Below the pieces are notes generated by a model that did not search any database, had not been told where the DNA came from, and worked only from the letters and a program-made list of their open reading frames with translations. From Bacteroides stercoris ATCC 43183 (GTDB lineage: Bacteria > Bacteroidota > Bacteroidia > Bacteroidales > Bacteroidaceae), in NCBI RefSeq assembly GCF_025147325.1, contig NZ_CP102262.1, forward strand, positions 1,612,001 to 1,676,000: a DNA stretch of 64,000 bases, in the 5' to 3' direction. A program made the position numbers and the translations under genes. Below are positions 1-7,359 of this stretch, piece by piece (positions within the stretch are counted from its first letter, which is position 1; each line of letters begins with the position of its first letter).

Positions 1-138
1 CAGCACTTTGATGACATTGCCGCGGGCAACGATGCGGAGTTTGGGATACAAAGCTTTTATCAGTTGCATATTGGCGTTGTTTACGCCGTAAAAGATAACC
101 GGGTCGATATCCTCAAGAACAATCAGTTTTTCTATCAT
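1..138 (-). CDS. PhoH-like protein, N-terminal 46 residues (partial)
   Basis: A minus-strand reading frame begins with ATG at 138-136 and runs off the left edge. It starts MIEKLIVLEDIDPVIFYGVN and continues into a segment ending RGNVIKVL. This matches the N-terminus of PhoH-family (PhoL/YbeZ-type) cytosolic P-loop ATPases, linked to RNA metabolism and ribosome maturation, whose N-terminal segment resembles a small KH-like fold. The ATPase core with its Walker motifs lies outside the window, so the family call rests on N-terminal similarity from memory. A TACATTTG -7 box lies upstream on the minus strand at 192-185. Confidence 0.72.
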   Translation of the reverse strand, partial: MIEKLIVLEDIDPVIFYGVNNANMQLIKALYPKLRIVARGNVIKVL

Positions 139-276
139 CGATATGTTTTAAAGTTCAATTCTTTTTTTCAGGTAAAACGTTTTGCAAATGTAGTGAAACG
201 TTTGAATACTTGGACGGTTCTGCGTGTTATTTTTTTTGCACCGGCTTGCATGGCGGCATCTCTTTGTTGTCATTGT

Positions 277-954
277 TTATTCAAAATAGAGTATTGTTCC
301 GCCGTCGGAGTCTGCGTATTTCCGCAGGAGTTCCTGTATCATTCCGGCGGCTTCCGCCAGCCCTTCGCGTCCGTTGTATCCGTTGACTATGGCAAGGATA
401 CGCCGGGTTTCGAGTCCCATTTTGGTACGTTCGTTGTCGCTGGTGGGAGTGCCTATGCCGCCTGCCCGGTCGCGGTAGACGGGAAGCCCCTCGATGTTCA
501 GCGTTCCGCGCCCGATGCCTTCGAAGGGCTCTTCCGCACGTCCGATGCCGAGTTCAAGGCTGTCTCCCTGTATCTTGTCCGCATCGAAGCCGCCGATGGA
601 ATATCCGGTGCGGAGCGATACGAGGTTGATGAGGTCTACCAGCGTGTCGATTTGGTACAGTTCGAGTCCCCGCATAAGACGGCGGCGCAATGCTTCGGCG
701 GAAGGACGGTAACGGCTGGGATCTTTGCCGCAACGCTTGTAGGCTTCGCGGGTGGCGGCGATGGCGGGTTGCTGTTTGATGCTTTCCGCGGTTTCATCGG
801 CTCTCAGTTCGCGGGTGAAAGCGTCGATTTCCCGCCACAGCTCTGCGTTGTGTGCGGAGTTGGTTACTTGCGCCATGACGGCAACGCCCTGAAAGGCGGG
901 GCAGAGGCGCTTAATCTCTTCGGATAAGGTGATGTGGTACATGGGGCTTTTCAT
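277..954 (-). CDS. B3/B4 tRNA-editing-like domain protein
   Basis: A 225-residue cytosolic protein resembling stand-alone B3/B4 domains, the fold of the phenylalanyl-tRNA synthetase beta-subunit editing domain. Supporting features are the central stretch on ordered helices (RPSAEALRRRL, then VDLINLVSLRTGYSIGGFD) and a C-terminal half with GLPVYRDRAGGIGTPTSDNER. The family is usually annotated as a putative tRNA-ligase-related or editing protein; its substrate is unknown. Two in-frame ATGs exist, at 954 and 942; the inner one (MYHITLSEEI) looks more like the family start. It is transcribed alone, and the gap to its left carries the PhoH promoter. Confidence 0.75.
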   Translation of the reverse strand: MKSPMYHITLSEEIKRLCPAFQGVAVMAQVTNSAHNAELWREIDAFTRELRADETAESIKQQPAIAATREAYKRCGKDPSRYRPSAEALRRRLMRGLELYQIDTLVDLINLVSLRTGYSIGGFDADKIQGDSLELGIGRAEEPFEGIGRGTLNIEGLPVYRDRAGGIGTPTSDNERTKMGLETRRILAIVNGYNGREGLAEAAGMIQELLRKYADSDGGTILYFE

Positions 955-960
955 TGTGTA

Positions 961-1080
961 TGGTTTACTGTCGGTTCGTCGTGGATAAACTTGGAATTTA
1001 ACGGCGTTAAACTTCAGGTTTAATCCTAATGAACCCGGAGTTTAATAGGATTAAACTCGAAGTTTATTGTGGATAAATAA
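961..1080. repeat. AT-rich inverted-repeat cluster upstream of the B3/B4 gene
   Basis: A perfect 11-bp inverted repeat, GTTTAATCCTA at 1018-1028 and TAGGATTAAAC at 1046-1056, is embedded in a run of further GTTTAA/TTAAAC half-sites (about 997-1062). The cluster is flanked on both sides by GTGGATAAA (near 981 and 1070). It occupies the leader of the minus-strand gene starting at 954, so an operator or transcript hairpin is plausible. No T-tract follows, which argues against a simple terminator. Confidence 0.5.
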
Positions 1081-1149
1081 AAATAAACTAAGTGTGGGAT
1101 AGATCTGGCACAGGCAGGTTTGCAGTATCACCCGCCTGTACTTCTCCGG

Positions 1150-1605
1150 TCACCATTCGTATCTTTCCTCAAAGCTGTCGTATATGGGACGTAACTCCGG
1201 GCAAAGGGCACGGAAAACGGATGCAATCTCCGCCTGTTCTGCGGGTGAGATAAGTCTCTTGCCTTTGCGGCTGGCAAAGTAATAGCTGCGGCAGGTGAAG
1301 CAGTTCTGTACACATCTTCTGACTTCGCTTACGATTCTGCTGGGCACGGCGTCGAACATCCGGGACATTCCGCAGGCATAACGCTTGAGGTCGGAGCTAC
1401 GGTAGAAGGTACAGCCGCCCTTGCCATGCAGCGAAGCAATGTAGCGCGGGTCTATGGCGGTTATGATATTGCTTGCGTATTGCGATGTTTTCATCGGAAG
1501 CTCCGTTATCAGGGCATGCAGGCATCCCGAACGTTGCGGACACTGCCCGTCTGTGGCAAAACAATGGGCATATTCGAAAGGAATGTCTTCCCGGTTTTGT
1601 TTCAT
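1150..1605 (-). CDS. DUF6078-like cysteine-rich protein
   Basis: A 151-residue protein without signal peptide or membrane segment. It is rich in cysteine: an N-terminal CFATDGQCPQRSGC cluster, then GCTFYRSSDLKRYACGMSR, and RRCVQNCFTCRSYYFA. It looks like the Bacteroides family DUF6078, recognised from memory and of unknown function. The paired cysteines suggest metal binding, but that is inference. It is monocistronic, with a well-formed promoter on the minus strand at 1710-1679. No catalytic motif is visible. Confidence 0.65.
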   Translation of the reverse strand: MKQNREDIPFEYAHCFATDGQCPQRSGCLHALITELPMKTSQYASNIITAIDPRYIASLHGKGGCTFYRSSDLKRYACGMSRMFDAVPSRIVSEVRRCVQNCFTCRSYYFASRKGKRLISPAEQAEIASVFRALCPELRPIYDSFEERYEW

Positions 1606-1678
1606 ATCATTGGAGGTATTGGTTTGTTCGTATAATGTGAGTCGAGAATTAGAGTTGCTTCAACTTATCGGCACGGTA

Positions 1679-1710
1679 CAAAAGTAGCCATAAACTGCAA
1701 CTCTTTCAAA
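1679..1710 (-). promoter_or_regulatory. Bacteroides-type promoter for the DUF6078 gene
   Basis: On the minus strand, TTTG (1710-1707) and TACTTTTG (1686-1679) are separated by 20 bp. This fits the sigma-ABfr consensus (TTTG, about 20 bp, TAnnTTTG). The start codon is at 1605. Confidence 0.7.
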
Positions 1711-1718
1711 TATAGGCG

Positions 1719-2552
1719 TTACTTTCTTTCTCCCTTTTCCTGTCCGTTCAACATAATTCCCGACAGGATACGTCCCGACTTGATGCCCAGACGCCGTGCC
1801 GAGAAGAAGTCCTCATGCTGCCGGTAGGTACAGATGCCTGCATTCTCTATCTGCCGGGGCGGCACTCCGAAGTCGGAGAGTTGCAAACGGTTGGCTGCCC
1901 ACAAATCTATATGGTATTTGTGCGTTTCGGGCTTCCATACGGATATGTATTCCATCGGGAAATTTTCGGTGCGAAACGCTTCATATACCTCATCGCCCAC
2001 CTCGAACGAGTCAAGGGAGATGCCCGGGCCTATGCAGGCAATGACATCCGTTCCTTCTGTTCCGTAGGCAGACTGCATCCGGTGAAGGGTTTTGGTAAGA
2101 ATGCGGTTTACCGTTCCCCGCCAGCCTGCATGGACTGCGGCAACAATGCGGCGTTGCCTGTCATATAATAATACGGGAATGCAATCGGCAGTGGAGATGC
2201 AGATGCAGCAGCCGGGCATGCGGGTAATGAGTGCATCGATGCCTTGCAGCATGGCTTGCCGTTCGCTATGCGTTGCGTTCAGATAGGTATCGTCGATGAT
2301 GAGGGAATCGGTGCCGTGGGTCTGAAAGGGGATGATAAGTTCCTGAGGGCGCACAGGCAAGGCGGCACATAACAGTTCCCGGTTTTTGCGTACGCAATCC
2401 GCATCGTCTCCGGTATAAGGAGTGCAGTTGAAAGAAGCATAGTTGCCGGTGCTGCATCCGCCATGCCGGGTGGTTACAAAACAAGAAATGTCGGGATATG
2501 GGGCAAGTACCTCATATCCCAACATTCTTTTATCTTTTGTGAGAGGAATCAT
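1719..2552 (-). CDS. pgeF: Multicopper polyphenol oxidase / peptidoglycan editing factor (YfiH/PgeF family)
   Basis: A 277-residue member of the YfiH/laccase-domain family. Signature elements are TRHGG near residue 30, the metal-binding [12 protein letters not shown] around residue 120 and VHAGWRGT around residue 140; conserved His and Cys side chains bind zinc or copper. Family members have been described as purine nucleosidases/phosphorylases and, in E. coli, as a peptidoglycan-editing factor that limits misincorporation of L-Ser; which activity applies here is unknown. Its ATG overlaps the obgE stop by ATGA, so the two genes are translationally coupled in one minus-strand operon. Confidence 0.85.
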   Translation of the reverse strand: MIPLTKDKRMLGYEVLAPYPDISCFVTTRHGGCSTGNYASFNCTPYTGDDADCVRKNRELLCAALPVRPQELIIPFQTHGTDSLIIDDTYLNATHSERQAMLQGIDALITRMPGCCICISTADCIPVLLYDRQRRIVAAVHAGWRGTVNRILTKTLHRMQSAYGTEGTDVIACIGPGISLDSFEVGDEVYEAFRTENFPMEYISVWKPETHKYHIDLWAANRLQLSDFGVPPRQIENAGICTYRQHEDFFSARRLGIKSGRILSGIMLNGQEKGERK

Positions 2553-3730
2553 TTTCTGTCATCCTCCCAATCCTCTTCCTCGTATTCAAAGTCTTCAAGG
2601 TCCTCGATGTCCTCGTCGTCAACGTATTCGTAGCTGAGGTCTTCGTCCTCGCCTTCGTCTTTCAGTTCTTCTTTCAGGTGGCTCATGTCTTTGGCGCGAT
2701 GGGCAATGCTTTCAATCTTGCCTTCTATCTTGTTGCTTTCCTTGTTCAGCTCTTCCCACAGCATATCTTTCAGTGTGGAGATGCCCAGACCGGAAATGGC
2801 CGAAATGAATACGTGCGGAATGCTTTCGGGCAGTGTAGGCTCTATCTCGTCCATCAGCTCCTGATCCAGCATATCGCATTTCGTGATGGCAAGCACACGC
2901 TGCTTGTCCAGCATTTCGGGATTGAAAGTACGCAATTCGTTCAGCAGAATTTCATATTCCTTACGGATGTCGTCGCTGTCGGCAGGAACCATGAACAGCA
3001 ACAGTGAGTTGCGTTCGATGTGGCGCAGAAAACGGAGTCCCAAACCTTTGCCCGCACTTGCCCCTTCGATGATGCCGGGAATGTCCGCCATAACGAATGA
3101 CTTTCCGTCGCGATAGGACACGATACCCAGATTGGGCTCCAATGTTGTGAAGGGATAGTTGGCGATTTTTGGTTTTGCCGAAGACACAGCCGAGAGCAGT
3201 GTCGACTTTCCGGCATTGGGGAAGCCTACCAGACCGACGTCCGCCAGCAGTTTCAGCTCCATGATAACCGTCATTTCCTGCATCGGTTCGCCCGGCTGTG
3301 CGAAGCGGGGAGCCTGACGGGTGGCGGTTTTGAAGTGCCAGTTACCCAGTCCGCCGCGTCCGCCTTTCAGCAGAATGACTTCCTGACCGTGCTCGGTTAC
3401 ATCGCATATGTATTCACCGGTTTCGGCATTGTACACTACCGTGCCGCAGGGCACTTCGATGATTTTATCCTCTCCGTCCTTGCCGAAACTGCGGTTCTTG
3501 GAGCCCGACTCGCCGTGGCCTGCCATGATGTGGCGGTCGTAGCGCAGGTGCAGCAGGGTCCAGTAGTTGCGGTTGCCGCGGAGAATCACGTGGCCGCCTC
3601 GTCCTCCGTCACCTCCGTCGGGGCCGCCATTGGGAATGTATTTTTCACGTCTCATGTGCGTGGAGCCTCGACCGCCCTTACCGGAGCGGCAATAGATTTT
3701 TACGTAGTCAACAAAATTCGATTCAGCCAT
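2549..3730 (-). CDS. obgE: GTPase Obg/CgtA
   Basis: A 393-residue ribosome-associated GTPase acting in 50S assembly and the stringent response. Residues 1-158 form the glycine-rich Obg fold ([26 protein letters not shown]). The G domain follows: G1 GFPNAGKST at 169-177, G3 DIPG at 216-219 and G4 TKCD at 283-286. The C-terminal OCT-type domain of some Obg proteins is replaced by an extremely acidic tail in which 23 of the last 37 residues are Asp or Glu. It is the first gene of an operon with pgeF and has its own promoter at 3813-3782. Confidence 0.96.
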   Translation of the reverse strand: MAESNFVDYVKIYCRSGKGGRGSTHMRREKYIPNGGPDGGDGGRGGHVILRGNRNYWTLLHLRYDRHIMAGHGESGSKNRSFGKDGEDKIIEVPCGTVVYNAETGEYICDVTEHGQEVILLKGGRGGLGNWHFKTATRQAPRFAQPGEPMQEMTVIMELKLLADVGLVGFPNAGKSTLLSAVSSAKPKIANYPFTTLEPNLGIVSYRDGKSFVMADIPGIIEGASAGKGLGLRFLRHIERNSLLLFMVPADSDDIRKEYEILLNELRTFNPEMLDKQRVLAITKCDMLDQELMDEIEPTLPESIPHVFISAISGLGISTLKDMLWEELNKESNKIEGKIESIAHRAKDMSHLKEELKDEGEDEDLSYEYVDDEDIEDLEDFEYEEEDWEDDRK

Positions 3731-3781
3731 ATTCTTTTTACTTTTTAGGTTTCTTTATTGTTACTGTCGGGATAACAGGCG

Positions 3782-3813
3782 CAAAATTAGTGATTTCAAG
3801 CGATATGCTCAAA
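3782..3813 (-). promoter_or_regulatory. Promoter of obgE-pgeF
   Basis: On the minus strand, TTTG (3813-3810), a 20-bp spacer and TAATTTTG (3789-3782). About 50 bp separate the -7 box from the obgE ATG. Confidence 0.68.
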
Positions 3814-3825
3814 TTTGGGTTGTGA

Positions 3826-3861
3826 TTTGTTAGGTTGGATGGATTGATAACGTTATTTTTG
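3826..3861 (+). promoter_or_regulatory. Divergent promoter for the Cdd1-like gene
   Basis: TTTG at 3826-3829 and TATTTTTG at 3854-3861, with a long 24-bp spacer. The -7 box lies inside the longest possible frame (from 3835), which argues for the downstream ATG at 3895 as the true start. Confidence 0.55.
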
Positions 3862-3894
3862 TTCATTGATTTACATCCTAATACAATAATCTTA

Positions 3895-4458
3895 ATGAGT
3901 GAACTGAGAACGATTCCCAATATAGGTGCCTGCACGGAGCAGGACTTGATACTGATGGGGTATACCACTATCGCCTCATTGCGTGGCAAGAGCGCCGAAG
4001 AACTTTATGCCGAGGAGTGCCGGTTGCGCGGTTGCACTCTTGACCGCTGTCAGTTGTATCTTTACCGTGCCGTGGAATACTTTGTAAACACAGGGAATCC
4101 CGATCCGATGAAGTGCAAGTGGTGGTTCTGGAAAGATGACTTTGTTGAGCCTTCTCCCTGCGGTGCGGTTTGCGTGGAGTGTGCTTCTTTTCCGCTGGAA
4201 TGCGGCGGATGCAGGAAAATAAAAGGAAAAGTATTCTGGTTGCGGTATACGGGTGATGATGTCTGCCGCATTTATGACTGTTGCCGCACCAAGAGGAAAA
4301 AGAATTGCGGTGATTGTCCGGACTTGCCTTGCGGGTATTTTGTAAAAGACCCCACTGTTTCGGATGAACAGAACGAGGCGAATCTATGTAAAATGGTGGA
4401 ACGGCTGAGAGCCGATGTAGGAAACAATATAAATTACGCGAACCGCACGGACGAGTAG
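3895..4458 (+). CDS. Cdd1-like helix-hairpin-helix protein with cysteine-rich DUF3795-type domain
   Basis: The start at 3895 gives MSELRTIPNIG and a 187-residue protein. The N-terminal half (about 1-85) resembles the Cdd1 'pathogenicity locus' family: an LRTIPNIG helix-hairpin-helix, then LYAEECRLRGCTLDRCQLYLYRAVEY and KCKWWFWKDD. The second half is a cysteine-rich module with repeated Cys-x2/x3-Cys pairs (CGAVCVECASFPLECGGC, later CRIYDCCRTKRKKNCGDCPD), like DUF3795 and a possible metal site. Function is unknown; the HhH suggests nucleic-acid contact. The gene is single and faces adk, and its last codons form one arm of the shared terminator hairpin. Confidence 0.72.
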   Translation: MSELRTIPNIGACTEQDLILMGYTTIASLRGKSAEELYAEECRLRGCTLDRCQLYLYRAVEYFVNTGNPDPMKCKWWFWKDDFVEPSPCGAVCVECASFPLECGGCRKIKGKVFWLRYTGDDVCRIYDCCRTKRKKNCGDCPDLPCGYFVKDPTVSDEQNEANLCKMVERLRADVGNNINYANRTDE

Positions 4459-4483
4459 TCATCCGTAGTGGTTCGCGTAATTT
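4431..4483. terminator. Bidirectional hairpin between the Cdd1-like gene and adk
   Basis: AAATTACGCGAACC (4431-4444) pairs perfectly with GGTTCGCGTAATTT (4470-4483), and an inner ACGGA/TCCGT pair (4447-4451 with 4462-4466) extends the stem. The left arm lies inside the coding sequence and the stop codon (4456-4458) lies in the loop. Moderate T-runs follow on each strand. Confidence 0.7.
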
Positions 4484-4515
4484 GCGTTAAAAATATCTGC
4501 TTTAGATATCAAATA

Positions 4516-5088
4516 TTATTTCGCAGCGTCAATTGCTTTGCAAACATCTGCCGTAATAGTATCCAGTTCGCCTATACCTTTAATGTGTGCGTACAGCTTT
4601 TCGTTCTTATACCAATCGATAAGCGGAGCTGTCTGTGAATGATATACGGTAAGACGTTTCTTGATAGTCTCTTCGTTGTCGTCGGCACGGCCTGATTCCT
4701 GTCCGCGCTTGATGAGGCGTTTCATCAGTTCGTCTTCGGGAACGTCAAGGTCCAGCATAACGTTTACGCTTTGTCCGCGTTCGGCAAGCATCTTCTTTAA
4801 TGCCTCTGCCTGTGCGATAGTACGGGGGAAGCCGTCGAAAATAACGCCTTTGCTATCCTTGAAGCTGTCCAGTGTGCTTGCCAGGATGTCGATAATCAAT
4901 TCGTCCGGCAACAGTTGTCCCTGGTCGATGTAGCCTTTGGCTGTCTTGCCCAGCTCAGTGCCGTTCTTGATTTCTGCGCGGAGCACGTCTCCGGTGGAAA
5001 TGTGGTTGATACCGTACTTCTCTACAATTCTCTCGCTTTGTGTTCCCTTACCTGAACCGGGAGCACCGAAAATTACAATGTTCAACAT
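4516..5088 (-). CDS. adk: Adenylate kinase
   Basis: A 190-residue enzyme that interconverts ATP + AMP and 2 ADP. The P-loop GAPGSGKGTQ sits at residues 8-17, the AMP-binding segment HISTGDVLRAEI near 30-41 and GFPRT near 84-88. The LID region is short with no zinc-binding cysteines, giving the short adenylate kinase form. It is followed in transcription only by the terminator at 4431-4483 and preceded by hpt 62 bp upstream on the same strand, so the two purine-nucleotide genes are probably co-transcribed. Confidence 0.96.
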   Translation of the reverse strand: MLNIVIFGAPGSGKGTQSERIVEKYGINHISTGDVLRAEIKNGTELGKTAKGYIDQGQLLPDELIIDILASTLDSFKDSKGVIFDGFPRTIAQAEALKKMLAERGQSVNVMLDLDVPEDELMKRLIKRGQESGRADDNEETIKKRLTVYHSQTAPLIDWYKNEKLYAHIKGIGELDTITADVCKAIDAAK

Positions 5089-5150
5089 TTGTTTAGCTAT
5101 TATTTTTGATTTACAAATTAATACCTTTGCCTTGCTGCCTTTTCCCAGTT

Positions 5151-5687
5151 TCAGTCTACTACGGTATAGATGTCGGGATAGTTGCGTCCGAATCCGTCAT
5201 AGTCCAGACCATAGCCCACGATGAAGTCGTTGGGAATGTTCATGGCTACGTATTCGATGTTCAAGTCTACTTTCAACTTGTCGGGTTTCACCAGTAACGA
5301 GGCAATGTGAATTTCCTTGGGGCCGCGTGTGCCGAGGGTTTCCAGCAGGCGTTGCATGGTGAGGCCGGTATCTACGATATCTTCGACAATGACAATGGTG
5401 CGTCCGGAGATGTCTTCGTTGATGCCGATCACTTCTTTGATTACTCCCGTAGAAGATACTCCCTGATAAGAGGCAAGTTTAACGAAAGAAATCTCACAAG
5501 GAATGGTGATGCGCTTCATCAGGTCGGAAGTAAACATGAACGAGCCGTTCAACACGCTTAGGAAAAGCGGATTCTTACCCGCCAAATCGCGGTTGATTTC
5601 GTTCGCTACACGGGTTACTTCTTTCAATATGTCCTGTTCCTTAATGGAAACGGTGAACATTTTGTCTTTTATTTGTATGGTATCCAT
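5151..5687 (-). CDS. hpt: Hypoxanthine phosphoribosyltransferase
   Basis: A 178-residue purine-salvage enzyme converting hypoxanthine or guanine plus PRPP to IMP or GMP. The type I PRTase PRPP loop IVIVEDIVDTGLTM is near residues 95-108. Other family marks are FLSVLNGSFMFTSDL near 42-56, the flexible loop SYQGVSSTG near 73-81 and NIPNDFIVGYGLDYDGFGRNY near the C-terminus. It lies upstream of adk on the same strand. A -7-like TATTTTTG occurs at 5721-5714, without an obvious -33 partner. Confidence 0.95.
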   Translation of the reverse strand: MDTIQIKDKMFTVSIKEQDILKEVTRVANEINRDLAGKNPLFLSVLNGSFMFTSDLMKRITIPCEISFVKLASYQGVSSTGVIKEVIGINEDISGRTIVIVEDIVDTGLTMQRLLETLGTRGPKEIHIASLLVKPDKLKVDLNIEYVAMNIPNDFIVGYGLDYDGFGRNYPDIYTVVD

Positions 5688-5727
5688 AAATGGGAGTTTT
5701 TAGAAAGTTGGCGCAAAAATAGTGATT

Positions 5728-7266
5728 TTATTCCACTCCGTGCATCATCTTCTGCAATTTCTTTGAGAGTAGGAAAAGGATAAGCGATGCGGTGGCGGAC
5801 ATTACGACAAATACCATGAAGAAGTCGTACATCGTTTCTATGCGGTAGCCAAGCAGTGTCTTTACTTTTCCGGCTTCGGGATAGAGCCCGCTCAGCGTAC
5901 CCGCAAACTTGTTGGCTGTGGCCGTGGAGAGGTACCATATACCCATCATCAGCGAAGCAAAGCGGATAGGAGTGAGCTTGTTCACCATGGACAATCCGAT
6001 AGGCGAAAGGGCAATTTCGCCCATGGTGTGGATGAAATAAAGTCCTGTGAGCCAGATGAGGCTTACCTTGACGCCTGGTTGCACATCCTTTACAGCGAAG
6101 CAGATAACGAGATAACCCAAGGAGAGAAGCAGCAAGCCGATGGCCTGTTTGGTGGGAGAGGCGGGTTCCATGCCCCGTTTATTGAGGAAGCCCCATACTC
6201 CCGGCATGATGGCTGCCAGTATCACTACGAAGAATGGATTGAATGACTGTATCCAGGAAGCCGGCATTTCCCAGCCGAAGATAACGCGGTCGGTCTGTTC
6301 GGAAGCGAAAAGCGTCAGTGAAGCGCCTGCCTGTTCGTAGGCTGCCCAGAAGAAGATTACGAAGAAGGCGATGATATAGATGACAAAGATGCGGTCGCGC
6401 TCAATCTTCGTAAGCGAGCCTTCCAACAGGATGCTGACAGGAAAGACGATACAGGCGGTGAAGATGCCGATGCTGATCCAGTCGTTGCCGAAACACCAGT
6501 AGAAGAAAACGGCAAGCGCTATTGTCAATACTCCCAATAAGAGATAATTACGTTTTTTCTTGCTGTTGTGCGTAGTGGATTGGGCGGCTGTCTTTGTAGC
6601 TTGCGGTTGTTCCTTTTTAGCATCGGGAATGATGCCGAGCTGCTTACCGTCGGGACCGATAAGGTATTTATTCTTCTGTGTCTCGAACAATATGACCGTA
6701 AAGACGGTGACAATTGCAGCAATCAGAAAGCCCCATTTGAAGTCGTTCGGATTACCGGTTTCGCCAAAATAGCCGCATACCAGCGGGGCAAGGAAAGAGC
6801 CTACGTTGACGCCCATATAGAATATGGTATAGGCGGAGTCCAACCGTCTGTCGCCCGGTTCGTACAATTGTCCCACGAGGGAAGATACCGTAGGTTTGAA
6901 ACATCCGTTTCCCAATATAAGGAAGGTGAGTCCGCCATACATCAGCCAGTGCGACAGTTGGACAGCGTCCAGCATGGAAGCGCTGAAGAACATCAGAAAC
7001 TGTCCCAATGCCATCATTATGGCTCCCCAGAAGACAGAACGGCGGATGCCCCAGTATTTGTCGGCAATATATCCGCCGATAAGCGGGGTGAGGTAGACCA
7101 GTCCGGTGTAGCTGCCGTAGATGGAAGCGGCGTGTTCTTTGTCGAACAGCAAGGCCTGTGTCAGGAACAGAATGAAAATAGCCCGCATGCCATAGTAGCT
7201 GAAACGTTCTGCGGTACTGGTGGCGAAAATCAGGTAAAGTCCTTTAGGGTGTTTGGATGTGCTCAT
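5728..7266 (-). CDS. Proton-dependent oligopeptide transporter (POT/PTR family)
   Basis: A 512-residue inner-membrane protein with the multi-helix hydrophobic pattern of the major facilitator superfamily. POT features include FSYYGMRAIFILFLTQ near residues 22-37 (carrying a motif of the ExxERFxYY type as ERFSYYG), GGYIADKYWGIRRSVF near 61-76, and a long charged central loop (about 205-240) between the two helical bundles. It probably imports di- and tripeptides with protons. Its start is 94 bp from nnr, which is divergently transcribed; TACTTTTG at 7311-7304 provides its -7 box. Confidence 0.92.
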   Translation of the reverse strand: MSTSKHPKGLYLIFATSTAERFSYYGMRAIFILFLTQALLFDKEHAASIYGSYTGLVYLTPLIGGYIADKYWGIRRSVFWGAIMMALGQFLMFFSASMLDAVQLSHWLMYGGLTFLILGNGCFKPTVSSLVGQLYEPGDRRLDSAYTIFYMGVNVGSFLAPLVCGYFGETGNPNDFKWGFLIAAIVTVFTVILFETQKNKYLIGPDGKQLGIIPDAKKEQPQATKTAAQSTTHNSKKKRNYLLLGVLTIALAVFFYWCFGNDWISIGIFTACIVFPVSILLEGSLTKIERDRIFVIYIIAFFVIFFWAAYEQAGASLTLFASEQTDRVIFGWEMPASWIQSFNPFFVVILAAIMPGVWGFLNKRGMEPASPTKQAIGLLLLSLGYLVICFAVKDVQPGVKVSLIWLTGLYFIHTMGEIALSPIGLSMVNKLTPIRFASLMMGIWYLSTATANKFAGTLSGLYPEAGKVKTLLGYRIETMYDFFMVFVVMSATASLILFLLSKKLQKMMHGVE

Positions 7267-7303
7267 TGGTTATGTGTTAATTGTCTTTATATGTTTTGAG
7301 CCG

Positions 7304-7333
7304 CAAAAGTAGTTATTATTTTTTGTACCTTTG
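7304..7333. promoter_or_regulatory. Back-to-back -7 boxes of the peptide transporter and nnr
   Basis: TACTTTTG on the minus strand (7311-7304) serves the transporter, and TACCTTTG on the plus strand (7326-7333) serves nnr. The two boxes are only 14 bp apart, so the promoters overlap and the genes may compete. No clear -33 TTTG is visible at normal spacing for nnr. Confidence 0.55.
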
Positions 7334-7359
7334 CTCGTAACTTAAACGAATAAACTGCA

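Noticed and set aside
64..927. 287-codon plus-strand frame opposite the PhoH and B3/B4 genes
   Set aside because: Antisense to recognisable proteins and without any family resemblance.
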